This document shows, piece after piece, positions 17,915 through 27,203 of a DNA stretch of 64,000 bases (the stretch's first letter is position 1; each line of letters opens with the position of its first letter). The notes below the pieces were generated by a model. The model did not search any database, was not told the origin of the DNA, and was given only the letters and a program-made list of their open reading frames with translations. The translations under genes were made by a program, and so were the position numbers. The stretch spans positions 112,707 through 176,706 of the forward strand of contig PXRP01000037.1 in the NCBI GenBank assembly GCA_003021655.1, written 5' to 3'. Source of the DNA: Halobacteriales archaeon QS_4_69_31. Its GTDB lineage: Archaea > Halobacteriota > Halobacteria > Halobacteriales > Haloarculaceae.

Positions 17915-20467
17915 TCAGCGGATGATCTTGTCTCGCCCGGGGTCGAACAGCGGTTCGTCGCGGACCGTCGCGTCGTAGGTCTCGCCCTCGCAGGCGACCT
18001 GGACCGACGTGCCGGCCTCGGCGTACTCGCTGGGGACGTACGTGTAGGCGACCGACTCGCCGATGGTGTAGCCGTAGTTGCCCGCCTGGACGTAGCCGAT
18101 AGCGTCGCCGTCCCTGAGGACGGGCCGGCCGCTCAGCATGATATCCGTCGAGTCGTCAAGCGTCAGCGGCGTGATGCGGTTGTCGATGCCCTCCGCGCGG
18201 GCCGCCTCCAGGGCCTCCTTCCCGATGAAGTCGGTGTCCATGTCGACGGCGAAGGGCAGTCCCGCCTCGAAGGGGTTGGCGTCCGTGTCGATGTCGGTGC
18301 CCCACAGCCGGTACCCCTTCTCCAAGCGCATCGAACTCAGCGCGCCCCCGCCCATCGGGCGCACGTCGAGGTCCTGGCCGGCCTCCCACAGCGTCTCCCA
18401 GAGGCGCTGGCCGTACTCGACGGGCGCCCACAGCTCCCAGCCGAGTTCGCCCACGTACGAGACGCGCAGCGCCACGACCGGCACCTCGCCGACGTACATC
18501 TGCTCGGCCCGGAAGTACGGGAAGCCGCTGTTCGTGACGTCGGTGTCCGTACACCGCTGGAGCAGGAGGCGGGCGTTGGGCCCCCAGAGGCCGATAGTCG
18601 ACCGCGCGCTCTCCTCGATGTGGACGCCGACCGTCTCGGGGGCGTGGTCTTTCAGCCAGCCGCCGTGGATGCCCGGCGAGTTCCCGCCGCCGGTCGTCAC
18701 CAGGTACTCCTCGTCGTCGAGTCTGACGACGGTGACGTCCGCGAGGATGCCCCCGGCCTCGTTGAGCAGCAGCGAGTAGCGGACCTGCCCGACGTCGATG
18801 TCGATGTCGTTGCTACAGACCCGCTGGAGGAACGCGCCACTGCCCTCGCCCTCGACGACGATAGAGGAGAAGGTCGTCATGTCGAACATCGACACCTTCT
18901 CGCGGGTGTGGAGGTGTTCGGCTGCCTCGATGGGCGAGCGGTTGACCGCCTGCCAGCCGTCCTGCTCGGGGATCCGGTCGTCGTATTTCTCGACCAGGTC
19001 GGCGTTGTGCTCGTAGTACTGCGGGGACTCCCAGCCGCCGCTCTGGTAGAACTCCGCGCCGAGTTCCTGCTGGTGGCGATAGAAGGGGCTGGTCCGGAGG
19101 CCGCGGTGGTCGTCGGGCTGCCAGCGCGGGTCCACAACCATGTACACCTGCTCGTAGCGCGTCGCGCCGCGGTCGACGACGTAGTCTTTCTCGCCGGCGT
19201 GGGGGGCGAACCGCCGGACGTGGATGCCGCCGGAGTCGACCGGCCCCGAGGGGAGCCGCGGCGCGCCGTTCTCCATCCACTCGGCGACGATCTTCCCGTA
19301 GCCGCCCGAGTGGGTCCACCAGATAGCCAGCGCCGACCAGAGACCGTCGACCTCCGCGGTCGGGCCGACCGCCGGCATCCCGTCGGGCGTGAACACGAAG
19401 ATGCCGTTCTCCGTGACGGCGTAGTCGGCGTCCGCGGTGGCCGGCAGCAGTTCGTCGAAGGCCTGCTTTGCGGACTTGTCCCGGTGGCGGTGGGTCGGCG
19501 TCGTCCAGTGTTCCTCCGTGAACCCGCGGACCGACGCCTGGCGCTCCTCGCTGTTTTTGCCCATCGCCTCGGGGTCGACCGAGAGCGTCTCGTGGTTGTA
19601 CGACCCCATCCCGAGGGCGTCGCCGTGGGTCCGGAAGTACAGGGAGTGGTCCTGGTCGCGGCCGACTGGCCGGTGTGGTCCCTCGCTCATGTACTCCGCG
19701 ATGGAGCGGTCGCCGGGCACGTCCAGCCCCGTGGTGTTGTCGCCCACGCCCGTGGAGGCGTCCGCGAGTTCGTCCAGCGGTTCGGTGACGACGTACTGGT
19801 GCTCGACCGGCGCGATGGGCAGGTCGATCCCCGCCATCTGGCCGGTCTGGTACCCCCAGTTGTTCGTCGCGATGACGCACCGGTCACACTCGATGCGCCC
19901 CCTGTCGGTGACGACGGCCGATATCTCGCCGCCCGCGACTTCGAGGTCGGTCACTTCGGTGTCGCCGAAAAAGTCCGCCGAGGACTGCTCAATGTACCAC
20001 TGCAGCGCCGCGATACCGTCGACGCGGCCGTCCGTGGGGGAGTAGTACCCGCCGAGGATCTCCTCGTCGTTGACGAGCGGGAGGTGCTCTGTCACCTCGG
20101 CCGGCGAGAGCAGTTGCGGGTCGGGCAGGCCGTAGGAGGTCGCCCACTCCTCGCGGCGGCGCAGGAAGTCCATCCGGCGTTCGCTCCGTGCGACCTCGAT
20201 GCCGCCGACCTCGTCGTAGACGCCCGCCTCCGAGAGCAGTCTGCTCGTGTAGTAGGCCGTCTTCGCTTGGATCTTCGAGGGGGACGTCTGGAACATGATC
20301 CCCGGGGCGTGGACCGAGGAGCCGCCGGTGACCGGGAGCGGTCCCTGGTCGATGACGGTCACGTCCTCGGCGCCGAGTTCCGTCAGGTGGTACGCGACGC
20401 TGCAACCGACCGCACCGGCGCCGATGACGACAGTCTCCGCCTCTGCTGGGGGGTCCGTAGCGCTCAT
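17915..20467 (-). CDS. Dimethylglycine oxidase/sarcosine dehydrogenase-like FAD-GcvT protein (copy 1)
   Basis: An 850-residue two-part enzyme. An N-terminal FAD-dependent amine oxidase half (about 1-420) has GAGAVGCSVAYHL as dinucleotide motif and SSVHAPG, where His53 matches the histidine that binds FAD covalently in Arthrobacter dimethylglycine oxidase. EHQYVV and SLYFRTHGD match its active-site His and Tyr regions. A linker domain leads to a C-terminal GcvT-like folate domain (about 430-850) with MRLEKGYRLWGTDIDTDANP. Such enzymes demethylate dimethylglycine or sarcosine and pass the carbon to THF. The gene has its own TTTTTAAC box about 29 bp upstream and runs into ilvA. The exact substrate is not decidable from sequence. 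Confidence 0.88.
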   Translation of the reverse strand: MSATDPPAEAETVVIGAGAVGCSVAYHLTELGAEDVTVIDQGPLPVTGGSSVHAPGIMFQTSPSKIQAKTAYYTSRLLSEAGVYDEVGGIEVARSERRMDFLRRREEWATSYGLPDPQLLSPAEVTEHLPLVNDEEILGGYYSPTDGRVDGIAALQWYIEQSSADFFGDTEVTDLEVAGGEISAVVTDRGRIECDRCVIATNNWGYQTGQMAGIDLPIAPVEHQYVVTEPLDELADASTGVGDNTTGLDVPGDRSIAEYMSEGPHRPVGRDQDHSLYFRTHGDALGMGSYNHETLSVDPEAMGKNSEERQASVRGFTEEHWTTPTHRHRDKSAKQAFDELLPATADADYAVTENGIFVFTPDGMPAVGPTAEVDGLWSALAIWWTHSGGYGKIVAEWMENGAPRLPSGPVDSGGIHVRRFAPHAGEKDYVVDRGATRYEQVYMVVDPRWQPDDHRGLRTSPFYRHQQELGAEFYQSGGWESPQYYEHNADLVEKYDDRIPEQDGWQAVNRSPIEAAEHLHTREKVSMFDMTTFSSIVVEGEGSGAFLQRVCSNDIDIDVGQVRYSLLLNEAGGILADVTVVRLDDEEYLVTTGGGNSPGIHGGWLKDHAPETVGVHIEESARSTIGLWGPNARLLLQRCTDTDVTNSGFPYFRAEQMYVGEVPVVALRVSYVGELGWELWAPVEYGQRLWETLWEAGQDLDVRPMGGGALSSMRLEKGYRLWGTDIDTDANPFEAGLPFAVDMDTDFIGKEALEAARAEGIDNRITPLTLDDSTDIMLSGRPVLRDGDAIGYVQAGNYGYTIGESVAYTYVPSEYAEAGTSVQVACEGETYDATVRDEPLFDPGRDKIIR

Positions 20468-20724
20468 CTCTCATGCCGGATTGCCCCTGTCATGATGTTA
20501 AAAACATCGGTGGTGGTGGCCGGACGCGGCGTCGTAATCGACTGTTAGAGAGGCCTTAATCGGGTGTTTCCGCCATCGAGTGGGTCCGCGACCGGCCGAG
20601 AGAGCTCCGGCCTGCCCCGCCCGTACGGCCGCGAACCTCAGAGTGACAGACAGCCGATACGCTCGGCGAGGGTCGCGAAAAGAGGGCGAGACGGACCCTC
20701 GCGGCGAAGGGGGCTCTCAGACGC

Positions 20725-23304
20725 TCACTCCACGAGCGGTTCCTCGCGGACGGTTGCGGCGTAGCGGTCGCCCTCGAAGAGGACCTCGACCTCGGAGCCG
20801 GGGTCGGCGTACTCGGGCGGGAGGTACGTGTAGGCGACGCAGGCGCCGGCGGTGTAGCCGTACTCGGCGCTGTGGACGTACCCGAGGGTGTCCTCGCCGC
20901 CGGGGGCGAACACCGGCCGGTCGTCGAGGACGGTCGCGCTCTCGTCGTCAAGCGTCAGGCAGGCGACTTTGTGGGAGATGTTGTCGCCGTCGGCGGCGGC
21001 CGCGACGGCCTCCTTGCCGACGAAGTCGGTGTCGAGGTCGACCGCAAAGCCCAGGCCGGCCTCGTAGGGGTTGTGCTCGGTGTGGAGGTCCTCGCCCCAC
21101 AGCCGGAACCCCTTCTCGATGCGCAGCGAGTCCAGCGCGCCGTTGCCGTACGGGCGGATGTCGTACTCCTCGCCGGCCTCGAGGACGTGCTCCCAGAGGC
21201 GCTCGCCGTACTCGGAGGGGGTGTACAGCTCCCAGCCGAGTTCGCCGGCATACGAGAGCCGCATCGCCCGCACGGGGACGTTCTTCGCGAACGTCTCCCG
21301 CGTCGAATAGAAGGGGAACGCCTCGTCCGACAGGTCCGCGTCCAGGACCTTCGAGAGGACTTTCCGGGAGTCGGGGCCGGTACAGACCATCGCCGCCATG
21401 CTGGAGGTGACGTCGGTGACGACCACGCCCTCGGGAGCCCGGTCTGTGACCCACGCGACGTGGTTGTTCCCGACCTCCCGGCCCGTTGTCAACAGGAGAT
21501 ACCGGTCGGGCCCGGTCCGCGTGACGGTGATGTCCGCGCGGACGCCGCCGCCCTCGTTGCACATGAGCGTGTACGTGATACCGCCGACCGCAAGGTCGAT
21601 GTCGTTGGTACAGAGGTGCTGGAGGAACTCGCCGGCGCCCTCGCCGACGACCTCGATCTTGTTGAACGAGGTCATGTCGTGGAGGCCGACGGCGTCGCGG
21701 ACGTGCAGCGCCTCGGCGCCCTCGATGGGCGACCAGTACTCGCCCTCCCAGCCGTCACGGTCCGGGATCCGGTCGGCGTACCGCTCGACGAGGTCGGCGT
21801 TGGACTCGAACCACTGGGGTTCCTCCCAGCCGGCCTCGGCCCAGAGTTCGGCGCCCATCTCCTCGTGGGTGTGGTACATGGGCGTCCGGCGGATGTCCCG
21901 CTGGTGCTCGGTCCAGACCCACTTGGGGTGCATGATGTTGTAGACGATGCGGTACTCCTCGGCGCCGATGTCGCGGGCGAAGTCCCAGCTCCCCTCGTGG
22001 TCGTCGAAGCGGTTGACGTCGCAGTGAGCCAGGTCGATAGGCCCGTCGTCCAGGCGGGGGACGCCCGTCTCCATCCACTCGGCCAGCGCCTTGCCGGCCC
22101 CGCCGGCGTGGGTGACCCAGATGGCGGCGGCCGTCCAGAGCCCCTCGACTTCCTGGACCGGCCCCATCACGGGCAGGCCGTTGGGCGACTCGGCGAACAT
22201 GCCGTTGTACTTGAACTCCAGGTCCGCGCCGGCCGTCGCCGGGATGAGTTCGTCGCTGGCCTGCCGGGGGGCCTTGTGCGGCCGGTCCGGGTGGGTCGCG
22301 TTGTTCAGGTGGTAGTCGGTGAACTCGTGGACCGACCCCTGCTCGCCCTCCGGGTCGTTGCCGCCCAGTTCCATCGGGTCCGGCACGATCGGTTCGTGGT
22401 TGTACGAGCCGATGCCGTAGGAATCCCCGTGGGTCCGGTAGTACATCGCGTTGTCCTGGTCGCGCAGGATGGGGCGGTCCGGCCCGACGAGCAGGCGCTT
22501 TGCCTTCTCCCCGGAGACGTTCTCGTAGTTCTCGAACAGCGGGTGGTCGGTGACGTCGACGGCGTTGTCGGCCATCTCCGGCAACGACTCGGTCATCGTG
22601 TACTGGTGTTCGACCGGCGTCACCGGCAGGTGGACGTCGAGTTTCTCGCCCAGCTGGCGGGCCCAGATGTTCGTCGCGACGACCACCTCGTCGCACTCGA
22701 TGGTGCCGTTCTCGGTGACGACCGCCTGCACGGAGCCGTCCGAGACGGTCACGTCCTCGGTGCGGGTGTGCGGGACGAACTGCGCGCCCCGGGACATGGC
22801 CTCGCGGGCCAGCGCGTCGCAGGCGACCACGCCCGATACCTGACCGTCGGTCGGCGAGTAGTAACCGCCGAGGATCTGGCTCTCGTCGACCAGCGGGAGG
22901 TGGTCGGTCGCCTCCGACGGCGAGAGGATCTGCGGGTCCTCGATGCCCCAGGCCTTCGCGTGCTCGACGCGGCGCTGGAGAAAGGCCATCCGGTCCTCGC
23001 TGCGGGCCACCTCGATGCCCCCGGTCTCGTTGTAGGCCTGGTGGCCGTCGGCGCCCTCCAGCTCGGAGTAGAGCCGCCGGCTGTAGTCGGCGAACTGGCT
23101 GAGGACCTTCGGCTCCGCCGTCTGGAACATGATCCCCGGCGCGTGCGTCGAGGACCCCCCGGTCGTCGGCATCGGCCCCTGGTCGACGACCACGACGTCC
23201 TCGCGGCCGAGCTGTGTCAGCTGGTAGGCGACGTTGCACCCAACGATGCCGGCCCCGACGACCACCGTGTCCGCCTGGGTCGGCAAGCTATCTGTCGGTT
23301 CCAT
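20725..23304 (-). CDS. Dimethylglycine oxidase/sarcosine dehydrogenase-like FAD-GcvT protein (copy 2)
   Basis: An 859-residue paralogue of the gene at 17915-20467 with the same architecture. It has GAGIVGCNVAYQL, the flavinylation-type SSTHAPG (His54), PVEHQYTMTESLP, AMYYRTHGDSYGIGSYNHE, and a C-terminal GcvT domain with LRIEKGFRLWGEDLHTEHNP. The copies differ throughout, so the duplication is old; one may act on dimethylglycine and the other on sarcosine. The ATG at 23304 is supported by a TATATTT box about 26 bp upstream on the minus strand. A 257-bp gap without any recognisable feature separates it from copy 1, which has its own promoter. Confidence 0.88.
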   Translation of the reverse strand: MEPTDSLPTQADTVVVGAGIVGCNVAYQLTQLGREDVVVVDQGPMPTTGGSSTHAPGIMFQTAEPKVLSQFADYSRRLYSELEGADGHQAYNETGGIEVARSEDRMAFLQRRVEHAKAWGIEDPQILSPSEATDHLPLVDESQILGGYYSPTDGQVSGVVACDALAREAMSRGAQFVPHTRTEDVTVSDGSVQAVVTENGTIECDEVVVATNIWARQLGEKLDVHLPVTPVEHQYTMTESLPEMADNAVDVTDHPLFENYENVSGEKAKRLLVGPDRPILRDQDNAMYYRTHGDSYGIGSYNHEPIVPDPMELGGNDPEGEQGSVHEFTDYHLNNATHPDRPHKAPRQASDELIPATAGADLEFKYNGMFAESPNGLPVMGPVQEVEGLWTAAAIWVTHAGGAGKALAEWMETGVPRLDDGPIDLAHCDVNRFDDHEGSWDFARDIGAEEYRIVYNIMHPKWVWTEHQRDIRRTPMYHTHEEMGAELWAEAGWEEPQWFESNADLVERYADRIPDRDGWEGEYWSPIEGAEALHVRDAVGLHDMTSFNKIEVVGEGAGEFLQHLCTNDIDLAVGGITYTLMCNEGGGVRADITVTRTGPDRYLLLTTGREVGNNHVAWVTDRAPEGVVVTDVTSSMAAMVCTGPDSRKVLSKVLDADLSDEAFPFYSTRETFAKNVPVRAMRLSYAGELGWELYTPSEYGERLWEHVLEAGEEYDIRPYGNGALDSLRIEKGFRLWGEDLHTEHNPYEAGLGFAVDLDTDFVGKEAVAAAADGDNISHKVACLTLDDESATVLDDRPVFAPGGEDTLGYVHSAEYGYTAGACVAYTYLPPEYADPGSEVEVLFEGDRYAATVREEPLVE

Positions 23305-23399
23305 ACTGGCAGGTGACCGTGGCGCGCAAATATAGCTATCGACCGCCCCGACCACTTTTCAAATCGTCCGGGACGTGATAGGTAGAGTGTCCGAGCGCG

Positions 23400-23600
23400 A
23401 TGCTCGTCGACCGGGCCGCCCGGATCCGCTACTACGACGCGGACGGTGAGGTCGCGTTCGAGTCGTCGGAACGGGCCGACGGCGAGACGCCAAACAGGGA
23501 CCCGCCAGAGTGTGAGTGGATGGAGCCGGAGGGACGCCACGCCGTCGAGAACATCGATTCGGTGGCCTACCACGCGGTCCGGGTCGAGTGCAAAGGCTAG
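23400..23600 (+). CDS. small acidic protein, function unknown
   Basis: A 66-residue soluble protein: MLVDRAARIRYYDADGEVAFES, a charged middle with PPECEWMEPEGRHAV, and a C-terminal strand IDSVAYHAVRVECKG. Two cysteines (PPEC, VEC) are present. There are no membrane segments and no family I recognise. It is transcribed divergently from the dimethylglycine-oxidase-like gene and is 39 bp upstream of the deacylase gene, possibly in one transcript with it. Confidence 0.55.
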   Translation: MLVDRAARIRYYDADGEVAFESSERADGETPNRDPPECEWMEPEGRHAVENIDSVAYHAVRVECKG

Positions 23601-23639
23601 TCTCGCGGCGTTTTTCCCCCCGGCGCCCGAGTCTCGGGT

Positions 23640-24644
23640 ATGGAATACGAGTCCGTCACGCACACGGTGACCGACCGACGGCTCGGGCGGCTCCCGTCGG
23701 GGTCGGAGATAACCGTCCCGGTCCACCGGTACGTCGGCGGCGCCGGTCCGACGGTCTACGTCCAGGCCGCACAGCACGGGATCGAACTCAACGGGCCGGC
23801 GGCGCTGCGCCGGCTCCACGAGCGCCTCGTCGAGGCCGAACTCGCGGGAACGGTCGCCACCGTCCCCGTGGCGAACCCGCGGGCGTTCGACAACCGCTCG
23901 TACCTGACGCCCGCGGAGTTCGACGCCAGAAACCCCAACCTGAACCGCGTCTGGCCCGGCGACGAGGACGGGACACTCCAGGAACGGCTGGCCGCCCGCC
24001 TGTGGCCCCTCGCCGCCGGGGCCGACGCGGCCGTCGACCTCCACACGGGGACCGCGGACATGCTCGAACACGTCCGCTTCCGGGAGGGCGAGACGGGCGC
24101 ACGACGGCTCGCCACCGCGTTCGACACCGGGTACCTGCTGGCCGACGGGGACCTGGACAGTGACGACAGTGACGAGGACGGACCGGCAGGCACCGCGGCC
24201 GACGGGGACGACGAGGAGACCTTCCGGGGGACCTTCAGGGCGGCGGCCAGCAGGGAGGGGATCCCGGCCGTCACGGCGGAACTGTCCAACAGCCGGACGG
24301 TCGACCGGGCGGCCGTCGGGACCGGCCTCGAGGGCGTCTTGAACGTCCTCCGCGAGCGGGACCTCCTCAGGGGCGAGCCGACCGCCACGGCCGAGCCGAC
24401 AGTACTCCGCAAGGGCGACGGTTCCGTGGAGGCGACGGAATCCGGGCTGTTCGAACTCAGGTCCGGTCTCGCGGTCGGCGACACTGTCGAGGCCGGCGAG
24501 CGCCTCGGGACGGTCTACGACCCCGCGACCTTCGAGCGACGCGAGACGGTCAGCGCCGCCGAGAGCGGCGTCGTCTACTCGCTGGCGCGCGAGGCCGTCG
24601 TCGTCGCCGGCGAGCGCGTCGCCGCGACCGCGGAACCGGTCTGA
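23640..24644 (+). CDS. Succinylglutamate desuccinylase/aspartoacylase-family deacylase
   Basis: A 334-residue zinc hydrolase of the M14/AstE-ASPA superfamily. The first zinc motif is AAQHGIELNGPAAL (HxxE, about 39-52) and the second zinc histidine is in AVDLHTGTADML (about 137-148). NPNLNRVWPG carries the conserved Asn/Arg substrate-binding stretch. A low-complexity Asp-rich insert (about 175-198) interrupts the core. The C-terminal beta domain (about 255-330) has the DTVEAGERLGTVYD barrel-sandwich pattern. Related enzymes remove acyl groups from amino acids, including N-acetyl-diaminobutyrate in ectoine breakdown. The betaine-type neighbours fit an osmolyte-catabolism role, but the substrate is unproven. 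Confidence 0.8.
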   Translation: MEYESVTHTVTDRRLGRLPSGSEITVPVHRYVGGAGPTVYVQAAQHGIELNGPAALRRLHERLVEAELAGTVATVPVANPRAFDNRSYLTPAEFDARNPNLNRVWPGDEDGTLQERLAARLWPLAAGADAAVDLHTGTADMLEHVRFREGETGARRLATAFDTGYLLADGDLDSDDSDEDGPAGTAADGDDEETFRGTFRAAASREGIPAVTAELSNSRTVDRAAVGTGLEGVLNVLRERDLLRGEPTATAEPTVLRKGDGSVEATESGLFELRSGLAVGDTVEAGERLGTVYDPATFERRETVSAAESGVVYSLAREAVVVAGERVAATAEPV

Positions 24645-24650
24645 GCCCTG

Positions 24651-24733
24651 CCGGCACCGGAACTGCCGCAATCTGAGCACCCCCGGCACCGGAACTGCCG
24701 CAATCTGAGCACCCCCGGCACCGGAACTGTCGC
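24651..24733. repeat. 32-bp tandem repeat after the deacylase gene
   Basis: Two identical units (24651-24682, 24683-24714) and a partial third (24715-24733). Each full unit has CAATCTGAGCACC, resembling the end of the preceding gene (GGTCTGAGCCC, with the stop TGA). The array starts 7 bp after that stop codon. Confidence 0.85.
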
Positions 24734-24923
24734 TTCCCTCCGAGGCCCCCGGGTACTCGAACGGCCGATCCCCGCCGAGCAGTGCCACGGGAATAACCCT
24801 GCCGGGCCGGTCGGGTCGGCGGTGCCGGCCCGGGAGTCTATCACTATAGTTGTCTACATTTGAATGGGTTGAGTATTCCCCACACATCGTTATGCGCAGT
24901 ACTGTGGTAGTAGATAGCATACG

Positions 24924-26120
24924 ATGGGTCTGCAAGCCTCCTTCGGCGTTATCTCGCGGATAGTCGAACAGTACGAGTCGGGTGGGCGGTCGGTCAAACA
25001 GCTGGAGGCGACGGTGGACGACGGGGGTGACCTCTTCCACGTCGTGATGGACGTGCCGGTCTCGCTGTGTGCGGCGTCGGGCGACGGGGCGGCGCCCTCG
25101 CTGACTCCCGAGACGGCAACGCTGACCGACGGCGGCGGGCTGGCGGTAGAGTTCGCGGGGTCGGACCTCGCGGCGCTGCCCGACGCCGTCAGGGAGGCTG
25201 TCTCCGCCAGCGAACAGGCCGTCCGCGTCGAGGACGGCAGCGTCGTGCTGACCGTCGAACTCACGATCGACCCGGCGGGAGCCGAGACGGCAAGAACCGA
25301 GACGGCAGGAGCGGAGACGGCAGGAGCGGACACGGCGGAAACCGAGACGGCCACCTCCGCGCCCGGCGGGGCGGCCGGCGACCGGTCCGGGCGTGCCGGA
25401 AACCGGGAAGCAGGAACCGCGACCGGGCGGACCGAGAGCGACACGGACGACATGACCGAGAGCGACGCGGACGACGTGGCCGGGAGCGACCCCCGCGACG
25501 GGGCCGGAAGCGAAACGGACGACGGGGTCGAGAGCCTCACGGACGGGGGGGGAGACGCACCCGCGGCGGTGCGCGACGAGTCGGTCCCGCCGTACGACGA
25601 CGTCCCCTATCTCCGGCGGCTCTACGAGACCCACGACACGTTCACGGCGATGAGCGAGGCGATCGAGATGGACGTCTCCTCGGAGACGGTCCGGCGGTAC
25701 ATGATCGAGGCCGGCGTCCACGACCCCTCGTCGTACGACATCGTCGACGACGGCGACGAGGAGGACGGGAGCGGCGTCGACTCGGCCCCACAGCCGCCGG
25801 AGACGGCCGACGACCCGATGGAGGACGTCCCCGACGAGCAACTGGTCACCGACGGTATCGGACTGCCCGAGGGCGTCCGGATCGAGGACGTCGCCGACGC
25901 CGTCGTCGACTCGATGACCGTCTACGAGGTGTCGCGGAAACTCGGCCTCGAACGCCACCGGGCCAAGGAACTGCTGAAGCAACTGAACCTCATCGACCTG
26001 GCGATGCGTCGGGTCGACGCCGACCCCGAACGCGCGGTCTCCTACGAGGAGGTCGCCGACCGGATCCGCCAGTGTGCCCCGACGGGAGCGGCGAGGGCCG
26101 ACCCGCGCAGCAGTGCGTAG
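24924..26120 (+). CDS. probable HTH transcription regulator with disordered linker
   Basis: A 398-residue protein. The N-terminal domain (about 1-115) starts MGLQASFGVISRIVEQY. A disordered, Ala/Thr/Glu/Asp-rich linker (about 116-220) contains short repeats of the type AETAGAETAGADTAE. Then come two probable helix-turn-helix units: YLRRLYETHDTFTAMSEAI plus VSSETVRRYMIEAG (about 228-263), and VADAVVDSMTVYEVSRKLG plus LERHRAKELLKQLNLID (about 325-360). No family name is certain. It sits between the deacylase and MetF genes on the same strand, so it may control the one-carbon island. An AT-richer stretch (24840-24920) precedes it. Confidence 0.65.
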   Translation: MGLQASFGVISRIVEQYESGGRSVKQLEATVDDGGDLFHVVMDVPVSLCAASGDGAAPSLTPETATLTDGGGLAVEFAGSDLAALPDAVREAVSASEQAVRVEDGSVVLTVELTIDPAGAETARTETAGAETAGADTAETETATSAPGGAAGDRSGRAGNREAGTATGRTESDTDDMTESDADDVAGSDPRDGAGSETDDGVESLTDGGGDAPAAVRDESVPPYDDVPYLRRLYETHDTFTAMSEAIEMDVSSETVRRYMIEAGVHDPSSYDIVDDGDEEDGSGVDSAPQPPETADDPMEDVPDEQLVTDGIGLPEGVRIEDVADAVVDSMTVYEVSRKLGLERHRAKELLKQLNLIDLAMRRVDADPERAVSYEEVADRIRQCAPTGAARADPRSSA

Positions 26121-26253
26121 ACAGCCCAGAGACGGGACGGCCGAGCGCCTCTCGCTGGAGCGGCCGGACCGCCCGTCCGTCCTCGCGGGGTGTCTTAAAC
26201 GGGTTCGGTGGGCCACCCCCAAACAGAAGTACGCCCGGGCCCTCCGTTCAGAT

Positions 26254-27114
26254 ATGTCACTGAGAACGCGTAGCGCCACCGACAGGGAGGGCCTGGAGCA
26301 CCTCCTGACCGGCGCGCGGTTCGAGCTGATGCCCTTCGAGAGTTTCGAGGAGGAGATCACCCACCTCCCCGAGGACGCGACCATCGCCATCACCACCTCG
26401 CCCCAGCTGGGTATCGGGGCGACGGTCGAGCGGACGGAGGAGGCCAGAGAGCAGGGATTCGACGTCGTGCCACACATCGCGGCCCGCTACGTCGAGGACC
26501 GCGACCACCTCACCGAGATCGCGGACCGGCTCACCGCGGCGGGCGTCACCGACATCTTCGTGCCAGGCGGCGACCGCGAGGAGCCCGCCGGCGAGTTCGA
26601 GTCGGCGTACGACCTGCTGGTGGCGCTGAACGAGCTGGGTTACGAGTTCGAGGAGGTCGGCATCACCGGCTACCCGGAGGGCCACGACTTCCTCTCCGAG
26701 GAGACGCTGGCCGAGTCGATGGCCAGCAAGGAGCCATACGCCACCTACATCGTCACACAGCTGTGTTACGACCCCGACGCGGTCATCGAGTGGGTCGAGG
26801 ACGTTCGCGCGCGCGGCATCGACCTCCCGGTCGAGGTCGGCATCCCCGGCGTGATGAACTACCAGCGCCTGCTGGAGATCTCCCAGAAGGTCGGCGTCGG
26901 CGACTCGATCAAGTTCCTCCGGAAGACGACGGGCGTGTTCGGCTTCGTCCGCCAGCTCATCGGCTCGCGGGGCGTCTACAAGCCCGACGACCTCGTCGAC
27001 GGCCTCGCGCCCTACGTCGGCGACGAGGAGTACAACATCCGAGGTATCCACATCTACACCTTCAACCAGACGCCCGACACCGAGGACTGGCGGCTGGGCC
27101 GGCTCGACGAGTGA
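26254..27114 (+). CDS. metF: Methylenetetrahydrofolate reductase (MetF-type)
   Basis: A 286-residue TIM-barrel flavoprotein, the short prokaryotic length. It interconverts 5,10-methylene-THF and 5-methyl-THF. Visible family blocks are ITTSPQLGIGATVERTE, the VPHIAARYVEDRDHLTEIADRL strand-helix, IFVPGGDREEPAGEFESAYD (where other members have the GGD motif), GITGYPEGHDF, and YIVTQLCYDPDAVIEWVED. In this setting it could either supply methyl-THF for methionine or oxidise methyl-THF made by a THF-dependent demethylase such as the DmdA-like protein at 28484-29866. It is 89 bp upstream of glyA on the same strand. Confidence 0.85.
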   Translation: MSLRTRSATDREGLEHLLTGARFELMPFESFEEEITHLPEDATIAITTSPQLGIGATVERTEEAREQGFDVVPHIAARYVEDRDHLTEIADRLTAAGVTDIFVPGGDREEPAGEFESAYDLLVALNELGYEFEEVGITGYPEGHDFLSEETLAESMASKEPYATYIVTQLCYDPDAVIEWVEDVRARGIDLPVEVGIPGVMNYQRLLEISQKVGVGDSIKFLRKTTGVFGFVRQLIGSRGVYKPDDLVDGLAPYVGDEEYNIRGIHIYTFNQTPDTEDWRLGRLDE

Positions 27115-27171
27115 GCCGCCGCCACGCGCCCACACAACCGGTCAGCTAACTGTCCGTTTCTGTCGAGACCC

Positions 27172-27179
27172 ACATTATT
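27172..27179 (+). promoter_or_regulatory. TATA-like box of glyA
   Basis: CATTATTG lies 25-32 bp before the ATG at 27204, so glyA probably has its own promoter besides any read-through from metF. Confidence 0.5.
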
Positions 27180-27203
27180 GACGCCCGGAGCCGTCGGTCC
27201 GGT

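Noticed and set aside
17885..20548. A very long plus-strand open frame (887 codons) opposite the first dimethylglycine-oxidase-like gene.
   Set aside because: It is a codon-bias shadow: GC-rich third positions remove stops on the opposite strand. The minus-strand product has clear FAD and GcvT motifs; this one has none.
20872..26477. Long open frames opposite the second oxidase gene (plus, 20872-23316) and across the deacylase and regulator (minus, 23217-26477, over 1000 codons).
   Set aside because: Same shadow effect; sequences are rich in Arg, Val and Gly, lack motifs and overlap several well-supported genes.
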